Below are positions 24,202-33,306 of a DNA stretch of 64,000 nt, in pieces. Position numbers and translations under genes: made by a program. Source of the DNA: Ralstonia pickettii (GTDB lineage: Bacteria > Pseudomonadota > Gammaproteobacteria > Burkholderiales > Burkholderiaceae); the NCBI RefSeq assembly GCF_000607165.1, contig NZ_JFZG01000008.1, positions 641,215-705,214 of the forward strand. Reading direction: 5' to 3'. The first letter of the stretch is position 1, and each line of letters starts with the position of its first letter. Under the pieces are notes generated by a model that was given only the letters and a program-made list of their open reading frames with translations, searched no databases and was not told the DNA's origin.

Positions 24202-25359
24202 ATGACGCCCACATCCTCGACAGCACCTTCTGCGGCCGCACGCAAGCAGAGCGCCGAACGCTCCACTCTGGTAAGTGCGAGCGTCAACTGCTTGCTCTCG
24301 GCGGGGCAGATTGCGGCGGGGCTGTGGTCGCATTCGCAGGGCCTGGTGGCGGACGGGTTGCATACGCTGTCCGACTTGATCGCCGATGGCATCGTCTTCA
24401 TTGCCAACCGCAACAGCCACAAGGGGCCAGACGAAGACCACCAATACGGCCACGCGCGCTACGAGAACGCCGCGTCGCTGGGGCTCGGGCTGCTGCTGAT
24501 GGGGGCGGGCGCGGGCATGATCTGGGCCGCGGTGGAGAGCCTGCGCTCGCCGCAGGGGCCGACGCCGGTTCATGGTCTGGCGCTGGTCGTGGCACTGATC
24601 GCGCTGGCGGCCAAAGAAGGACTTTTCCGTTACATGCTGGCCGTGGCCAAGCGCATCAACTCACGCATGCTGATTGCGAATGCGTGGCATGCGCGTTCCG
24701 ATGCGGTGTCGTCGTTGGTGGCGGCGATTGGCGTGGCGGGCAACCTGATGGGCTATCACTGGCTCGACCCGGTGGCCGCCTGCATCGTCGGGCTGATGAT
24801 TGGCCGTGTGGGCGTGCGCTTTGGTTGGGAGGCGCTCAATGACCTGATGGACCGAGCCTTGCCGCCCGCGCAGGTGGAGGCGATCCGGGTCAGCCTGGAA
24901 GCCACGCCGGGCGTGATCAATGTGCACGATCTGCGTACGCGTGTGACGGGAGACCAGGCATTGGTGGACGCGCATATCGAGGTGGACCCGCGTGTCTCCG
25001 TGAGCGAGGGCCATGCGATTGCCGTCCGGGCCCGCACCAACGTGCTGACGGCACACACGGCGATGGCGGTGCTCGACGTGCAGATTCACGTCGACCCGCG
25101 CGAGCACATCGCGACAGACCCCGTGCCGCTACCCGATCGCGATGCGCTGCATGCCGTGCTGGCACAACTGCTGCCGCCCGGCACGCCGCTGGACGCGCGC
25201 CACTGCGTGCTGCATTACGTCGATGGCGCGGTGGAGGTCGACCTGGTCCTGCCGCCGGCGCTGGCCCCCGAAATCGCCCGCATTGCCGATGCCATCCACA
25301 CCAGGTGGGATGGCATCGTACGCCTGCGCGTGCTTGTTACCGACGTTACCGACGCTTAA
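24202..25359 (+). CDS. Cation diffusion facilitator metal transporter
   Basis: Encodes 385 residues with about six membrane helices and a cytoplasmic C-terminal domain. The metal site is complete: D51-x2-H54 ... D58 in DGLHTLSD and H163-x3-D167 in NAWHARSD. The HxxxD version in the second motif favours Zn or related divalent ions over Mn, though Fe/Cd cannot be excluded. It exports metal in exchange for protons at the inner membrane. No ribosome site is obvious before the ATG. It is divergent from the BvgAS-like genes; a functional link is not shown. Confidence 0.9.
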   Translation: MTPTSSTAPSAAARKQSAERSTLVSASVNCLLSAGQIAAGLWSHSQGLVADGLHTLSDLIADGIVFIANRNSHKGPDEDHQYGHARYENAASLGLGLLLMGAGAGMIWAAVESLRSPQGPTPVHGLALVVALIALAAKEGLFRYMLAVAKRINSRMLIANAWHARSDAVSSLVAAIGVAGNLMGYHWLDPVAACIVGLMIGRVGVRFGWEALNDLMDRALPPAQVEAIRVSLEATPGVINVHDLRTRVTGDQALVDAHIEVDPRVSVSEGHAIAVRARTNVLTAHTAMAVLDVQIHVDPREHIATDPVPLPDRDALHAVLAQLLPPGTPLDARHCVLHYVDGAVEVDLVLPPALAPEIARIADAIHTRWDGIVRLRVLVTDVTDA

Positions 25360-25369
25360 GCTTGTCGCG

Positions 25370-26566
25370 CTAACGGCATTGGTCAACCGCGTTGGCCGGC
25401 TGCGTCTTGGTGGGGTCGAAGTGCAGCTGCTCCAGCCCCTTTTCCGTCAGCGACATCCAGTCTATTGCGCCCGACGTGCGCAGCAAACCGGTGCTGCCCA
25501 CCGGGCGCCATTGCACGCGCTTGCCGTCGGTGTTCAGCAGCGTGGCCGATAGCGTGAGCGAATCCGGCCCCGCCTGCAGTTGCAGCAGGCGGCCATCAGC
25601 GGCGGGCGTATAAGCGGTGTTCTGGTTCACGGTGATGCCCGCTTCGCGCACGGTTGCCGGCATGCATGAAATGGACGCGCGCACCTTGCCCGTCGTGTCG
25701 ATCAGATCGGCAAAGCCGTTGCCCTTGGCCACGCCCACCAGCAAGTACCGCTCGATCGCCGGCATCCACGTGACGCTGTAGGTGTAGTACTGCAGATGCT
25801 TGTGCAGAAGCTGCTCGCCCGTCACGCGTCCGCTGACCGGATCAAAGACGGCGATCTTCAGATTGGCCTCGGTCTGGCCCGGCACGAACTGCTGCCAGGC
25901 CAGCAGCGCATTGGTGCTGCCGCCTGCCACCATGGGCCACCATTCGCGCCGGCCATCGGCAACATCGACGTTGTGCAGGCGACGGCCGCGTCCGTCGTAG
26001 ACCTTCAGGTAGACACCGTTGCCGCTGCCGAGGTTGTCGACGCCGCCGCCGGTGATCCAGCCATCGGAATAGAACACCACGAAGCGGTCGCCCACGGCCG
26101 TGATGTGGCCCGAGTGCCCACCGGATTCCACCAGTTGCGGATACGGCTTGATGGGCCGCAGCGCGGTGTCGTAGATGCCGAAGCGCTGGTTGACGTTCTC
26201 CGGCGCATTCCAGCCGTCTTCAAATGACACCATCACCTGGCCAGCGCGGTTGCGGGCCACCGTCACAGGTTCCTGTGCTTCGGGCTTCTGGATGAAGATG
26301 CGCGGGGCATCGAGTACGCCCGTGTCGGCATGCCATTGCGCGACATAGACATCGTGCGGCCAGCTGCCGCTGCGATCGGCGCCGCGCGGGGGCAGGCCCG
26401 AGGCACTGAAGAACACGTTGAAGGTGTTGGCCGTTGTGCCAGGCACCGCGCCAATGCCATGCATGTATTGACGCGGGTCGGGGGCGCCGGCCGTCGCAAT
26501 GGCGGGCACGGTCAGCGCGCAGGCAACGGCCAGCAGGGTGCGGCGCAGGAAAGACAGTCGGGACAC
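25370..26566 (-). CDS. Exported protein of unknown function
   Basis: GTG start at 26566 preferred for GGAG 6 bases upstream; an ATG at 26584 would add six residues. The product is about 398 residues with a clear signal peptide (SFLRRTLLAVACALTVPAIATA). The mature part is rich in short strands with repeated GxxVVF, ALLAWQQF and YLLVGVAKG-type segments, suggestive of a beta-propeller. There is no catalytic motif. A C-terminal Cys and one in SISCMP could form a disulphide. Family not recognised. It stands alone, convergent with the CDF gene. Confidence 0.65.
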   Translation of the reverse strand: MSRLSFLRRTLLAVACALTVPAIATAGAPDPRQYMHGIGAVPGTTANTFNVFFSASGLPPRGADRSGSWPHDVYVAQWHADTGVLDAPRIFIQKPEAQEPVTVARNRAGQVMVSFEDGWNAPENVNQRFGIYDTALRPIKPYPQLVESGGHSGHITAVGDRFVVFYSDGWITGGGVDNLGSGNGVYLKVYDGRGRRLHNVDVADGRREWWPMVAGGSTNALLAWQQFVPGQTEANLKIAVFDPVSGRVTGEQLLHKHLQYYTYSVTWMPAIERYLLVGVAKGNGFADLIDTTGKVRASISCMPATVREAGITVNQNTAYTPAADGRLLQLQAGPDSLTLSATLLNTDGKRVQWRPVGSTGLLRTSGAIDWMSLTEKGLEQLHFDPTKTQPANAVDQCR

Positions 26567-26859
26567 GTGACGCTCCATCTTCATCGGTGGCTCGGTGGCG
26601 GTTGCAGAACCGATTGGGCCACGGGCACCCGCCGAAGTTGCTGCGCGAATGGGGGAGCCCATTTGGCGGAGTGGCGCCGGGTGTCGCCAAGTCCGACGGA
26701 GGCGCCGGTTTACCCCCCGCCGCAGCAATCAAGTTTCGGCCCCGTGTGCCGTTCTTCACAAACAAGAGCGGAACCCATTCCGCCAATCCCTTCCCAGCGC
26801 GGCCAGAGTGGGCACAAGCCCGCCGCCCACCGCGCCAGAACCGACCCAACGAGAACAAC

Positions 26860-27069
26860 ATGACCCAGCGACTCGACGCCCGATGGCGAAGCGAAGTGAC
26901 GGAGGCTCTACGTACCGTGGAGGCGCAGTTCGGCGTGGCACCGCAAAGCCTGCCACGCGATGCGCTCATCGCGGCCCTGACCGACGCGATCTGGGCGCAG
27001 CGTGCCGCCTATGCGCGTGTGCGCCGGACGCTCGTTGCGTGTCCTGAGCTGGCAGACGAATCGATGTAG
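26860..27069 (+). CDS. Small hypothetical protein
   Basis: Encodes 69 residues from the ATG at 26860. The sequence is Arg- and Ala-rich, helical (RWRSEVTEALRTVEAQFG), with no membrane segment or signal. The start lacks a strong ribosome site. It precedes another small ORF by 44 bp. Family unknown; coding status is supported only by codon use and neighbours' direction. Confidence 0.5.
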   Translation: MTQRLDARWRSEVTEALRTVEAQFGVAPQSLPRDALIAALTDAIWAQRAAYARVRRTLVACPELADESM

Positions 27070-27113
27070 TCGGCGCACCCCAGTGCTGCCGCCGTTTTGA
27101 AGAAGGTGATGTG

Positions 27114-27341
27114 ATGCGGTACTGCGGATCGCTGGATCTGGACCATCTGCTGCGCCAGCCGTTTGCCCAACTCGGCCGGCTGGTGCGCGATGAAGACTCG
27201 GGGCAGCCCCTGCCTCCGGTGGAGGTGGCCGCGCGTGCAGTGTTGCTGCGCGCTGCCGGCTACGAGGTGATGCCCACCTGTGGGCACCATGACCGACGTG
27301 GCTTCTGTCTCGGCCACGCAGACCAGATCATCGGGATGTAA
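27114..27341 (+). CDS. Small hypothetical protein
   Basis: Encodes 75 residues from the ATG at 27114; AAGGTG lies upstream, and a GTG directly before is also possible. It has a Cys and several His near the C-terminus (MPTCGHHDRRGFCLGHAD), a possible metal-binding cluster. No family is recognised. It may be co-transcribed with the small gene upstream. Confidence 0.5.
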   Translation: MRYCGSLDLDHLLRQPFAQLGRLVRDEDSGQPLPPVEVAARAVLLRAAGYEVMPTCGHHDRRGFCLGHADQIIGM

Positions 27342-27677
27342 GCGCCGCGCCTACGACGCATGCGCCACGTGCGAGCAGCCATGCGCACATGCTGTTGCGA
27401 GCGCGCATCAGGGCATGCCAAAACGGCCCGATCGCGTGGTGTCTGAAGCACCCGCAAAGCGTTGACTGGCGCACCTTTGCGGGCAATCCGTTGCCAAAAA
27501 GCAAACGGTAAAAATGACTTACATTCCGGTCCTTTTTCGGCCCATGGTTCTGGTGCATCCTGAACCAAGATAGATCGCACGGATGGCAGATTGTGCGACG
27601 TCGGACGCAACGTCAGGCCGGAAGTCGGAAGTGAATCGAATCGGCGACGCCTGCAATCTGGGGTCAGGGGAAAGAAC
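27342..27677. other. Intergenic stretch with no gene seen
   Basis: This 336-bp gap before the paralogue pair has no credible ORF. It contains an AT-richer patch at 27491-27540 and scattered TTGACT/TTGCCA-type hexamers, but no -35/-10 pair with correct spacing. The promoter for the downstream pair is probably here. Confidence 0.5.
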
Positions 27678-28100
27678 ATGAAGACGCAATATCTCAGCAA
27701 ACAAGAAATCTACGACGGCGCAGTCCGCCATCTGTTCGGACAGGGCGGTGCTGCCATCCTGCCGCGCGGCGGTGCTGCGTACCATGGCCAGGGCGGGCGC
27801 TGCTGCCCGATCGGTAACCTGATCGGCGTGCGCGACTACACCACGTCGATGGAAAGCGTGCCGGTGCGCTACATCCTCAAGCCCACCAACGAGATTCCGC
27901 GTTACATGGATGCCGGCGTCATCGCGTTGCGCCGCGCGCTCAAGCGTGCGCGCATTGACGTGGACGACCGCGACACCGTCGAGCTGCTCTCCAAGCTGCA
28001 GAACGCGCACGACGTGTTCGGCACATGGGAGTGGAAGGACCGCCTGCAGTCGATTGCGCGCCAATTCGGCCTGAGCGGCGCTCTCGTCGATACATTCTGA
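27678..28100 (+). CDS. Unknown protein with a CCPIGNLI motif, tandem paralogue 1
   Basis: Encodes 140 residues from the ATG at 27678, with a GGGG-AAAG site upstream. Its core GGRCCPIGNLIGVRDYT and the C-terminal LLSKLQNAHDVFGTWEW are matched in the next gene by DNRRCGVGILIDDAFY and LLINLQDIHDLAAIESW. Proteins with this Cys-x-(I/V)G-x-LI ... LQ-xx-HD pattern are found in bacteria and phages, but I know of no assigned function. The pair looks like a tandem duplication and an operon (41 bp apart). Confidence 0.7.
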   Translation: MKTQYLSKQEIYDGAVRHLFGQGGAAILPRGGAAYHGQGGRCCPIGNLIGVRDYTTSMESVPVRYILKPTNEIPRYMDAGVIALRRALKRARIDVDDRDTVELLSKLQNAHDVFGTWEWKDRLQSIARQFGLSGALVDTF

Positions 28101-28141
28101 CCGACCGGCCGGTCACAGATCACCCTATAGAAGGTGACGCC

Positions 28142-28543
28142 ATGAAAGGGAAGGGGACGTTCCTCGGCATCGAGGACATTTTTGAACGCGTGCGCACGCA
28201 CCTGCTCGCACAGCAATGCCGCTCCGAAGACGCCGACGGCGAGCCGCGTTACCGAGGCCTCGACAACCGTCGGTGCGGCGTCGGCATTCTCATCGACGAT
28301 GCGTTTTACTGCGGCGCCATCGAGCGCCTGGGCGTCAGTCTGCTGCGTGTGCCTGGCGACGATCCGCTCGCGTGTGCGCTGCGCTGCTCTGGCGTGAATG
28401 TCGACGACGATCAGGTGGTGGATCTGCTGATCAATCTGCAGGACATCCACGATCTGGCCGCCATCGAAAGCTGGCCCGCGGCGCTGGAAGACATTCGCGG
28501 CCGGTTGCCCCGCAGGTTGCCCGATACGCCGCTGGCGGTCTGA
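28142..28543 (+). CDS. Unknown protein, tandem paralogue 2
   Basis: Encodes 133 residues from the ATG at 28142, which follows AAGGTGACGCC. Its N-terminus, IEDIFERVRTHLLAQQC, is helical, and its centre RYRGLDNRRCGVGILIDD and end LLINLQDIHD align with the upstream paralogue. The first Cys of that motif is kept and the second is replaced. It has no signal or membrane segment, so it is likely to be cytoplasmic. Followed by a strong hairpin shared with the convergent GST gene. Confidence 0.7.
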   Translation: MKGKGTFLGIEDIFERVRTHLLAQQCRSEDADGEPRYRGLDNRRCGVGILIDDAFYCGAIERLGVSLLRVPGDDPLACALRCSGVNVDDDQVVDLLINLQDIHDLAAIESWPAALEDIRGRLPRRLPDTPLAV

Positions 28544-28561
28544 GCGATTCAATCTCCATGC

Positions 28562-28592
28562 GAACCCGGCCTTGCGCCGGGTTCTGTCATTT
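28562..28592. terminator. Bidirectional terminator-like hairpin
   Basis: GAACCCGGC-CTTGC-GCCGGGTTC is a perfect 9-bp stem between convergent genes (stops at 28543 and 28587). A T-containing tail (TGTCATTT) follows on the plus strand; on the minus strand the tail is weak. Confidence 0.7.
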
Positions 28593-29303
28593 CAGCGCAT
28601 CGAGCTCGGGGTAGTGGCGGAAAATGCCCATCGTGTTGAACGGAATGCGCCGCGGCGATTCCAGATACGCCGCGATGTTCGGCTGCGCCGCCACGCGATC
28701 GTGCAGCGCCACCAGATGCGGCAGCTCGCGCTCGTATCGCCGCATGTGGCGCGAAAATGCGTAGCGCAGCCCCGCCACGATCTGGAACAGCGACAAATCC
28801 ACATACGTCAACGCATCACGCACGGCCCATGTCGGGCCGGCGGGGTTGCGCTCGAGCACGCGCTCGAAGTAATGCAGGAATTTGGGCGCGCGGTGATCGA
28901 GAAAATCCTGCGTGCGGCGCTTCGCTTCGGGCCGCTGGTCTTCGTAGTACTCGCCTGACGCGATGGGGTGGTGCGTGTCGTGAATCTCCACCACAAAATC
29001 GGCAATTGTCAGTTGCAGGCCGTGCGTCCAAAGGCCACCGGCTTCGTCGTGCGGAGCCAAGCCGTAGTGCTGGCCCAGGTAGAGCAGGATGTTGGCCGTC
29101 TGCGCGATCACCAGCGGCCCGGCCACCAGGAACGGTGGCGCGAACGGCGGCGTGGGAATACCCGCATCGTCGAGAAACGCTTCGATGGCGGTCGCGTCTT
29201 CGCGGCCGAGGTCGGTATAGGGCACGGCGGCCTGCTCCAGCGCCAGCCGGACGAATTCGCCGCGGCCCTGGATTTCGGGCCAGTAGTAGAGCGTGGTTTC
29301 CAT
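28587..29303 (-). CDS. Glutathione S-transferase family protein
   Basis: Start set at the ATG at 29303, giving 238 residues. The N-terminal thioredoxin-like domain starts METTLYYWPEIQGRGEFVRL, with Tyr6/Tyr7 placed as in the Tyr-type GSTs, and the cis-Pro and QTAN segment (LVIAQTANILLYLG) at the glutathione gamma-Glu site. The C-terminal helical domain contains TYVDLSLFQIVAGL, the usual N-capping region. It probably conjugates or binds glutathione with a hydrophobic partner; the substrate is unknown. Divergent from the MFS transporter gene. Confidence 0.85.
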   Translation of the reverse strand: METTLYYWPEIQGRGEFVRLALEQAAVPYTDLGREDATAIEAFLDDAGIPTPPFAPPFLVAGPLVIAQTANILLYLGQHYGLAPHDEAGGLWTHGLQLTIADFVVEIHDTHHPIASGEYYEDQRPEAKRRTQDFLDHRAPKFLHYFERVLERNPAGPTWAVRDALTYVDLSLFQIVAGLRYAFSRHMRRYERELPHLVALHDRVAAQPNIAAYLESPRRIPFNTMGIFRHYPELDALK

Positions 29304-29422
29304 GGTCGGGCGGATAAGCGAGGTGGGTGCTGCGCAGCAAGAGCGATGCCGCATCGCAGCGGGAACGGTGCCTGCGAACGATAATAGGCGCTTGCCTCTG
29401 CGCTTGTTTCAACCCGCCCGCC

Positions 29423-30688
29423 GTGAACGCTCCACTTTCTTCTTCGCAGGTTCCTTCGCCCGCCATCGACGCCGCTGATCCTGCCCACTGGCTGGTCCGG
29501 GGCCACCCCGGTTATCTGCGCGCCAATCTGGCGCTGTTCGCGGCGGGCTTCTCTACGTTCTCGCTGCTGTATTGCGTGCAGCCGCTCATGCCAATGCTGG
29601 CGCACGACTTCGGCCTCACGCCCGCGCAGACGAGCCTCGTGCTGTCGGTGTCCACGCTGCTGCTGGCATTTGCGATTCTGTTTGCGGGGTTGCTGTCGGA
29701 GTCGATCCATCGCAAGACGCTGATGGGCGTGTCGCTGGTGCTGTCGTCGGGGCTCACGCTGGCGGCGGCTGTGCTGCCGGGCTGGCACGGGTTGCTGGCC
29801 ACGCGGGCCTTGCTGGGCGTGGTCCTTGGCGGCGTGCCGGCGGTGGCGATGGCGTATCTGGCCGAAGAGGTGCATCCGCAAGGGCTTGGCATGGCGATGG
29901 GGCTGTACATCGGCGGGACGGCCTTCGGCGGCATGGCCGGACGTGTGTTGACCGGCGCCGTGGCTGACCATTTTGGCTGGCGTGCCGCCATCGGCTTTAC
30001 CGGCACGCTGGGTTTGCTGGTGGCGCTGGCGTTCCTGTGGCTGCTGCCGCCGTCGCGCCGTTTTGTGCCGCGCAAGGGTCTGGCGCTGGGCGATCTGTTC
30101 GACACGCTGGGCGCACATCTGCGCGAGCCGGGCCTGCGCGCGCTGTTCGCCATGGGCTTTCTGCTGATGGGCGGCTTCGTCACGATCTACAACTACGCGA
30201 GCTTTCACTTGCTCGATGCGCCGTATGCCCTCAGCCAGACGGCGGTGGGCGGCATCTTCATGGTGTACCTGCTGGGCATTGGCGCTTCCGCCTGGTTTGG
30301 CCGATTGGCGGATCGCCATGGCCGGGGCCGCATGCTGCTGGCGGGCACGGCGCTGATGTCGGCGGGCGTGCTGTTGACTCTGGCGGGGCCGCTGGTGCTG
30401 GTGATTGGCGGTATCGCGCTGCTGACCTTCGGCTTTTTCGGTGCGCATGCGGTGGCCAGCGGCTGGGTTGGGCGCCGCGCGCAACGTGCCAAGGGGCAAG
30501 CGGCTGCGCTGTATCTGCTGGCGTATTACCTGGGCTCCAGCCTGATCGGCACGACAGGCGGCAAGCTCTATGCGCCGTGGGGCTGGCCCGGGGTGGTGGC
30601 CCTTGTGATGGCCTGCATGGCATGTGCGCTCGGCACGGCCGCTTGGCTCTGGCGGCGGGCGCCGCTGCCGCAGGGCGCCAAGCGGTGA
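29423..30688 (+). CDS. MFS transporter, drug/sugar-efflux type
   Basis: Start uncertain: the GTG at 29423 gives 421 residues, but no ribosome site is visible and the frame is open to 29327. Twelve membrane helices are apparent. The GLLSESIHRKTLMG loop between helices 2 and 3 and RLADRHGRGRM between helices 8 and 9 match the MFS signature. The shape is that of the YnfM/AraJ-like efflux group. Substrate unknown. It starts divergently from a GST, and joint detoxification is conceivable but not shown. Confidence 0.8.
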   Translation: MNAPLSSSQVPSPAIDAADPAHWLVRGHPGYLRANLALFAAGFSTFSLLYCVQPLMPMLAHDFGLTPAQTSLVLSVSTLLLAFAILFAGLLSESIHRKTLMGVSLVLSSGLTLAAAVLPGWHGLLATRALLGVVLGGVPAVAMAYLAEEVHPQGLGMAMGLYIGGTAFGGMAGRVLTGAVADHFGWRAAIGFTGTLGLLVALAFLWLLPPSRRFVPRKGLALGDLFDTLGAHLREPGLRALFAMGFLLMGGFVTIYNYASFHLLDAPYALSQTAVGGIFMVYLLGIGASAWFGRLADRHGRGRMLLAGTALMSAGVLLTLAGPLVLVIGGIALLTFGFFGAHAVASGWVGRRAQRAKGQAAALYLLAYYLGSSLIGTTGGKLYAPWGWPGVVALVMACMACALGTAAWLWRRAPLPQGAKR

Positions 30689-30754
30689 GGTTGTGCGCCC
30701 GGGGAATTCGCGTATCGTGCCGTGGTCGATGTCTGCACGATCGCTTTCCCTGTC

Positions 30755-33025
30755 ATGCGTACTCATTCTCTCTTCCTGACGCGGCGACTGTGGCCGCTCG
30801 CATCGTTCCTGCTTGTGCTGGTGGCCTGCGCCGCCAACGTGGCCAACGCTGCCCCGGTGTCGTTTGCCAAACTGGCCGGGCTGCCGAGCTCCACCGCCAG
30901 CGCATCGGCGCCGGCGGCGGACCCTGCGCAGACACGCCAGTCGCTCGACACCGTCATCACGCTGCTCAACAACGACCAGCAGCGCACGGCCCTCGTCAAT
31001 GAACTGAAGCAGTTGCGCGACGGCATGAGCGCGCAACAGAAGGTTCAGGCCGAACAGGCGCCGGGTCTGTTGGGAGCGGTGGCGTCGCTCATCGAGAACG
31101 GCTCGTTGCAGGCCGATGTGGAAGCCGGGGCGCCGCGCTACTGGCTGCGCCGCATCGAGGCCGCCAGCGGTAATGCCGGCCTGCTCTTCTCGCCAGACAA
31201 GCGCATGTCGCTGGCCGCCGACTTTGCCAGCACCGTGGGCATCTGGGCCGCCATTGCCGGTGGCCTGCTCGCCCTGGGCTGGTTGATCCGCCGTGTGTTT
31301 GGCCTCACGGCGGGCCTCGGGCTGCATCCGACCACGCGCGCGTTGTTGATCGACGCGGCGCGCAAGATCGGCCCATGGGCCATTTCCTTTGCCGTCATCA
31401 TGCGGCTGGAGCGCGAAGCCTCGCCCGGCTTTGTCCTGGCGCTGGTGCTGGCCTACGCCATCGTATGGGGCGCGATTATCACGGCGGGCGTGGCGATGCT
31501 GTTCTCGCTCTTTTCCGGCAGTGCGCACCGGCGCGTCGCGGTGGAATACCTGTTCAAGCACGGCATGTGGCCGATCTTTCTGACGGCCAGTCTGGGGGCC
31601 TGCGGCGATGCGCTGGTCGACCCGCGCGTGGCGTTGGTGCTGGGCGGCTCGCTCAGCCTGCTGCTGGCCACGGCGTGCAACGTGGTGGCGTCATTGATGC
31701 TGGCGGTGGGCGCATTGTGGGCGCGCCGGCCGATCGGACAGTTGATCGCCAATCGCCCGCTGGAGCTGCGCAGCGGCGAACACACGGGCAACCAGGTCCG
31801 CCGTCTGCTGGCGGCGTTCTGGCCCGTGCCGGTGGTGGTGCTGGCGAGCGCCACCGTCGTGGCCACGCTGACGACGCCCGACAACGTTGACGTCGTGGCG
31901 CGCCGTGCGGTGATGACGTCGCTGCTGCTGGTGGCGGCGTTCTTTCTGTCGGCGCTGATTCGCCCCCGCGCGAACTGGCGCTCGCACCTACGTCTGGGGC
32001 GCAGTTCGCCTTACGTGGAGCGGCTCAAGCATTTCGTTGGTGCGCTGATCAAACTTGTCATCTGGATCGCCTTTCTTGAGTTGGTGCTGCGCGTGTGGGG
32101 CCACACGCTGGTGGAGCTGGCGCACAGCTCCGTCAACGGCAAACGCATCGCCGATGCCATGGTGGGCCTGATCAGCACCGTCTTTGCCACCTGGCTCGTC
32201 TGGATCCTGCTCGACACGGCGATCTTGCGGGCGCTGTCGCCGGCCTCGGCGCGGGCGCAGCCCAGCACGCGCGCGCTGACCATCCTGCCGCTGCTGCGTA
32301 ATGGCCTGAAGGTGACGCTGGTGGTGACGGCCAGCATCGGCGTGCTGGCCAACCTGGGCGTCAACGTGACGCCGCTGGTGGCCGGCGCCGGCGTGATCGG
32401 CCTGGCGGTGGGCTTTGGTGCGCAGTCGCTGGCGCAGGATTTCATCACCGGCATCTTCATCCTGATGGAAGACACCATCAGCGTGGGCGATACGGTGGAC
32501 GTGGGCGTGGCCACAGGCTCGGTCATCAACCTGACCATCCGCACGGTGCGGTTGCGCGATGGCACCGGTGCGGTGCTGTCGATTCCGTTCAGCCAGATCA
32601 AGACCGTGCGCAATCTGTCGCGCGATTACTCGTTTGCCGATTTTGAAGTGCGCGTGGCGATGGAGGCTGAACCGCAGCAGGCGATCGAGCTCGTGCGCAC
32701 GGCGGCTGATCAGATTGCTGGTGAGCCGCGCTTTGCCTACACGCTGCTCGGCGGTGCGGAAATTTTCGGGCTGGACCGCTTCGAAGGTGGCGCGATGATC
32801 GTCAAGGGGCGGTTCAAGACGCGCCCGCAGAAGCAGGCTGACGTGCTGCGGGCGTTCAACGTTGTGCTCAAGGATGCGTTCGATCAGGCGCACGTGCCGC
32901 TGGCGGCGCCGGGGACGGTGTTGCGGACTTCGGCGGCGTTTGAGGAGTGGATGACGCGGGTTGGGGCGGATGAGGGGAAAGGGGCGTCGGCTTCTAATGA
33001 ACCACCCGCTGCTGCGCCGGCGTAA
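30755..33025 (+). CDS. Large MscS-family mechanosensitive channel (YbiO-like)
   Basis: Encodes 756 residues: a signal peptide (to about 33), a periplasmic helical domain with NNDQQRTALVNELKQLRDG-type coiled coil, then around ten membrane helices. The pore-lining and beta domain (GFGAQSLAQDFITGIFILME) is typical of MscS. This length and layout match the YbiO-type moderate-conductance channels. It opens under membrane tension to relieve osmotic shock. The C-terminus has a low-complexity Ala/Pro tail. The gene is single, followed by the dispersed repeat at 33048. Confidence 0.9.
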   Translation: MRTHSLFLTRRLWPLASFLLVLVACAANVANAAPVSFAKLAGLPSSTASASAPAADPAQTRQSLDTVITLLNNDQQRTALVNELKQLRDGMSAQQKVQAEQAPGLLGAVASLIENGSLQADVEAGAPRYWLRRIEAASGNAGLLFSPDKRMSLAADFASTVGIWAAIAGGLLALGWLIRRVFGLTAGLGLHPTTRALLIDAARKIGPWAISFAVIMRLEREASPGFVLALVLAYAIVWGAIITAGVAMLFSLFSGSAHRRVAVEYLFKHGMWPIFLTASLGACGDALVDPRVALVLGGSLSLLLATACNVVASLMLAVGALWARRPIGQLIANRPLELRSGEHTGNQVRRLLAAFWPVPVVVLASATVVATLTTPDNVDVVARRAVMTSLLLVAAFFLSALIRPRANWRSHLRLGRSSPYVERLKHFVGALIKLVIWIAFLELVLRVWGHTLVELAHSSVNGKRIADAMVGLISTVFATWLVWILLDTAILRALSPASARAQPSTRALTILPLLRNGLKVTLVVTASIGVLANLGVNVTPLVAGAGVIGLAVGFGAQSLAQDFITGIFILMEDTISVGDTVDVGVATGSVINLTIRTVRLRDGTGAVLSIPFSQIKTVRNLSRDYSFADFEVRVAMEAEPQQAIELVRTAADQIAGEPRFAYTLLGGAEIFGLDRFEGGAMIVKGRFKTRPQKQADVLRAFNVVLKDAFDQAHVPLAAPGTVLRTSAAFEEWMTRVGADEGKGASASNEPPAAAPA

Positions 33026-33047
33026 GGGCGTTGGTGGTTTGCTGCTG

Positions 33048-33258
33048 TTTCGTCCCCTGCCGGGGCCGACTCACTTTCTTTGTCTTGCCAAAGAAAGTAA
33101 GCAAAGAAAGGCGCGCCCTAGATGGCGGCTTCCCCTTGAATTTATGTCGCAGAGAGGGAGCGCAGGCAACTCGCTTCGCTCAAACAGGCCTGCACTCTTT
33201 TTCCTCTCTGCAACAGAAATTCAAGGCGCCATCTAGGGCAGGGTACGGCCAAACCGTC
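33048..33258. repeat. Dispersed hairpin repeat, copy A
   Basis: About 210 bp, nearly the same as the element at 50930-51142. It holds a perfect hairpin, ACTTTCTTTG-TCTTGC-CAAAGAAAGT (33073-33098), followed by a longer foldback: GCCCTAGATGGCG (33115-33127) pairs exactly with 33227-33239, and inner blocks CTTGAATTT and CAGAGAGG also pair. It lies between a channel gene and a convergent porin. It may be a non-autonomous mobile element or a bidirectional terminator. Confidence 0.8.
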
Positions 33259-33306
33259 TGGGCGCGTGTGTCTGCGCCGAATTTGCTCGGATGGCCGTGC
33301 GCTGAT

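Noticed and set aside
29108..31561. An 817-codon open frame on the minus strand across the MFS and MscS genes
   Set aside because: It overlaps three well-supported genes and its product is a low-complexity Gln/His/Arg chain with no family features.
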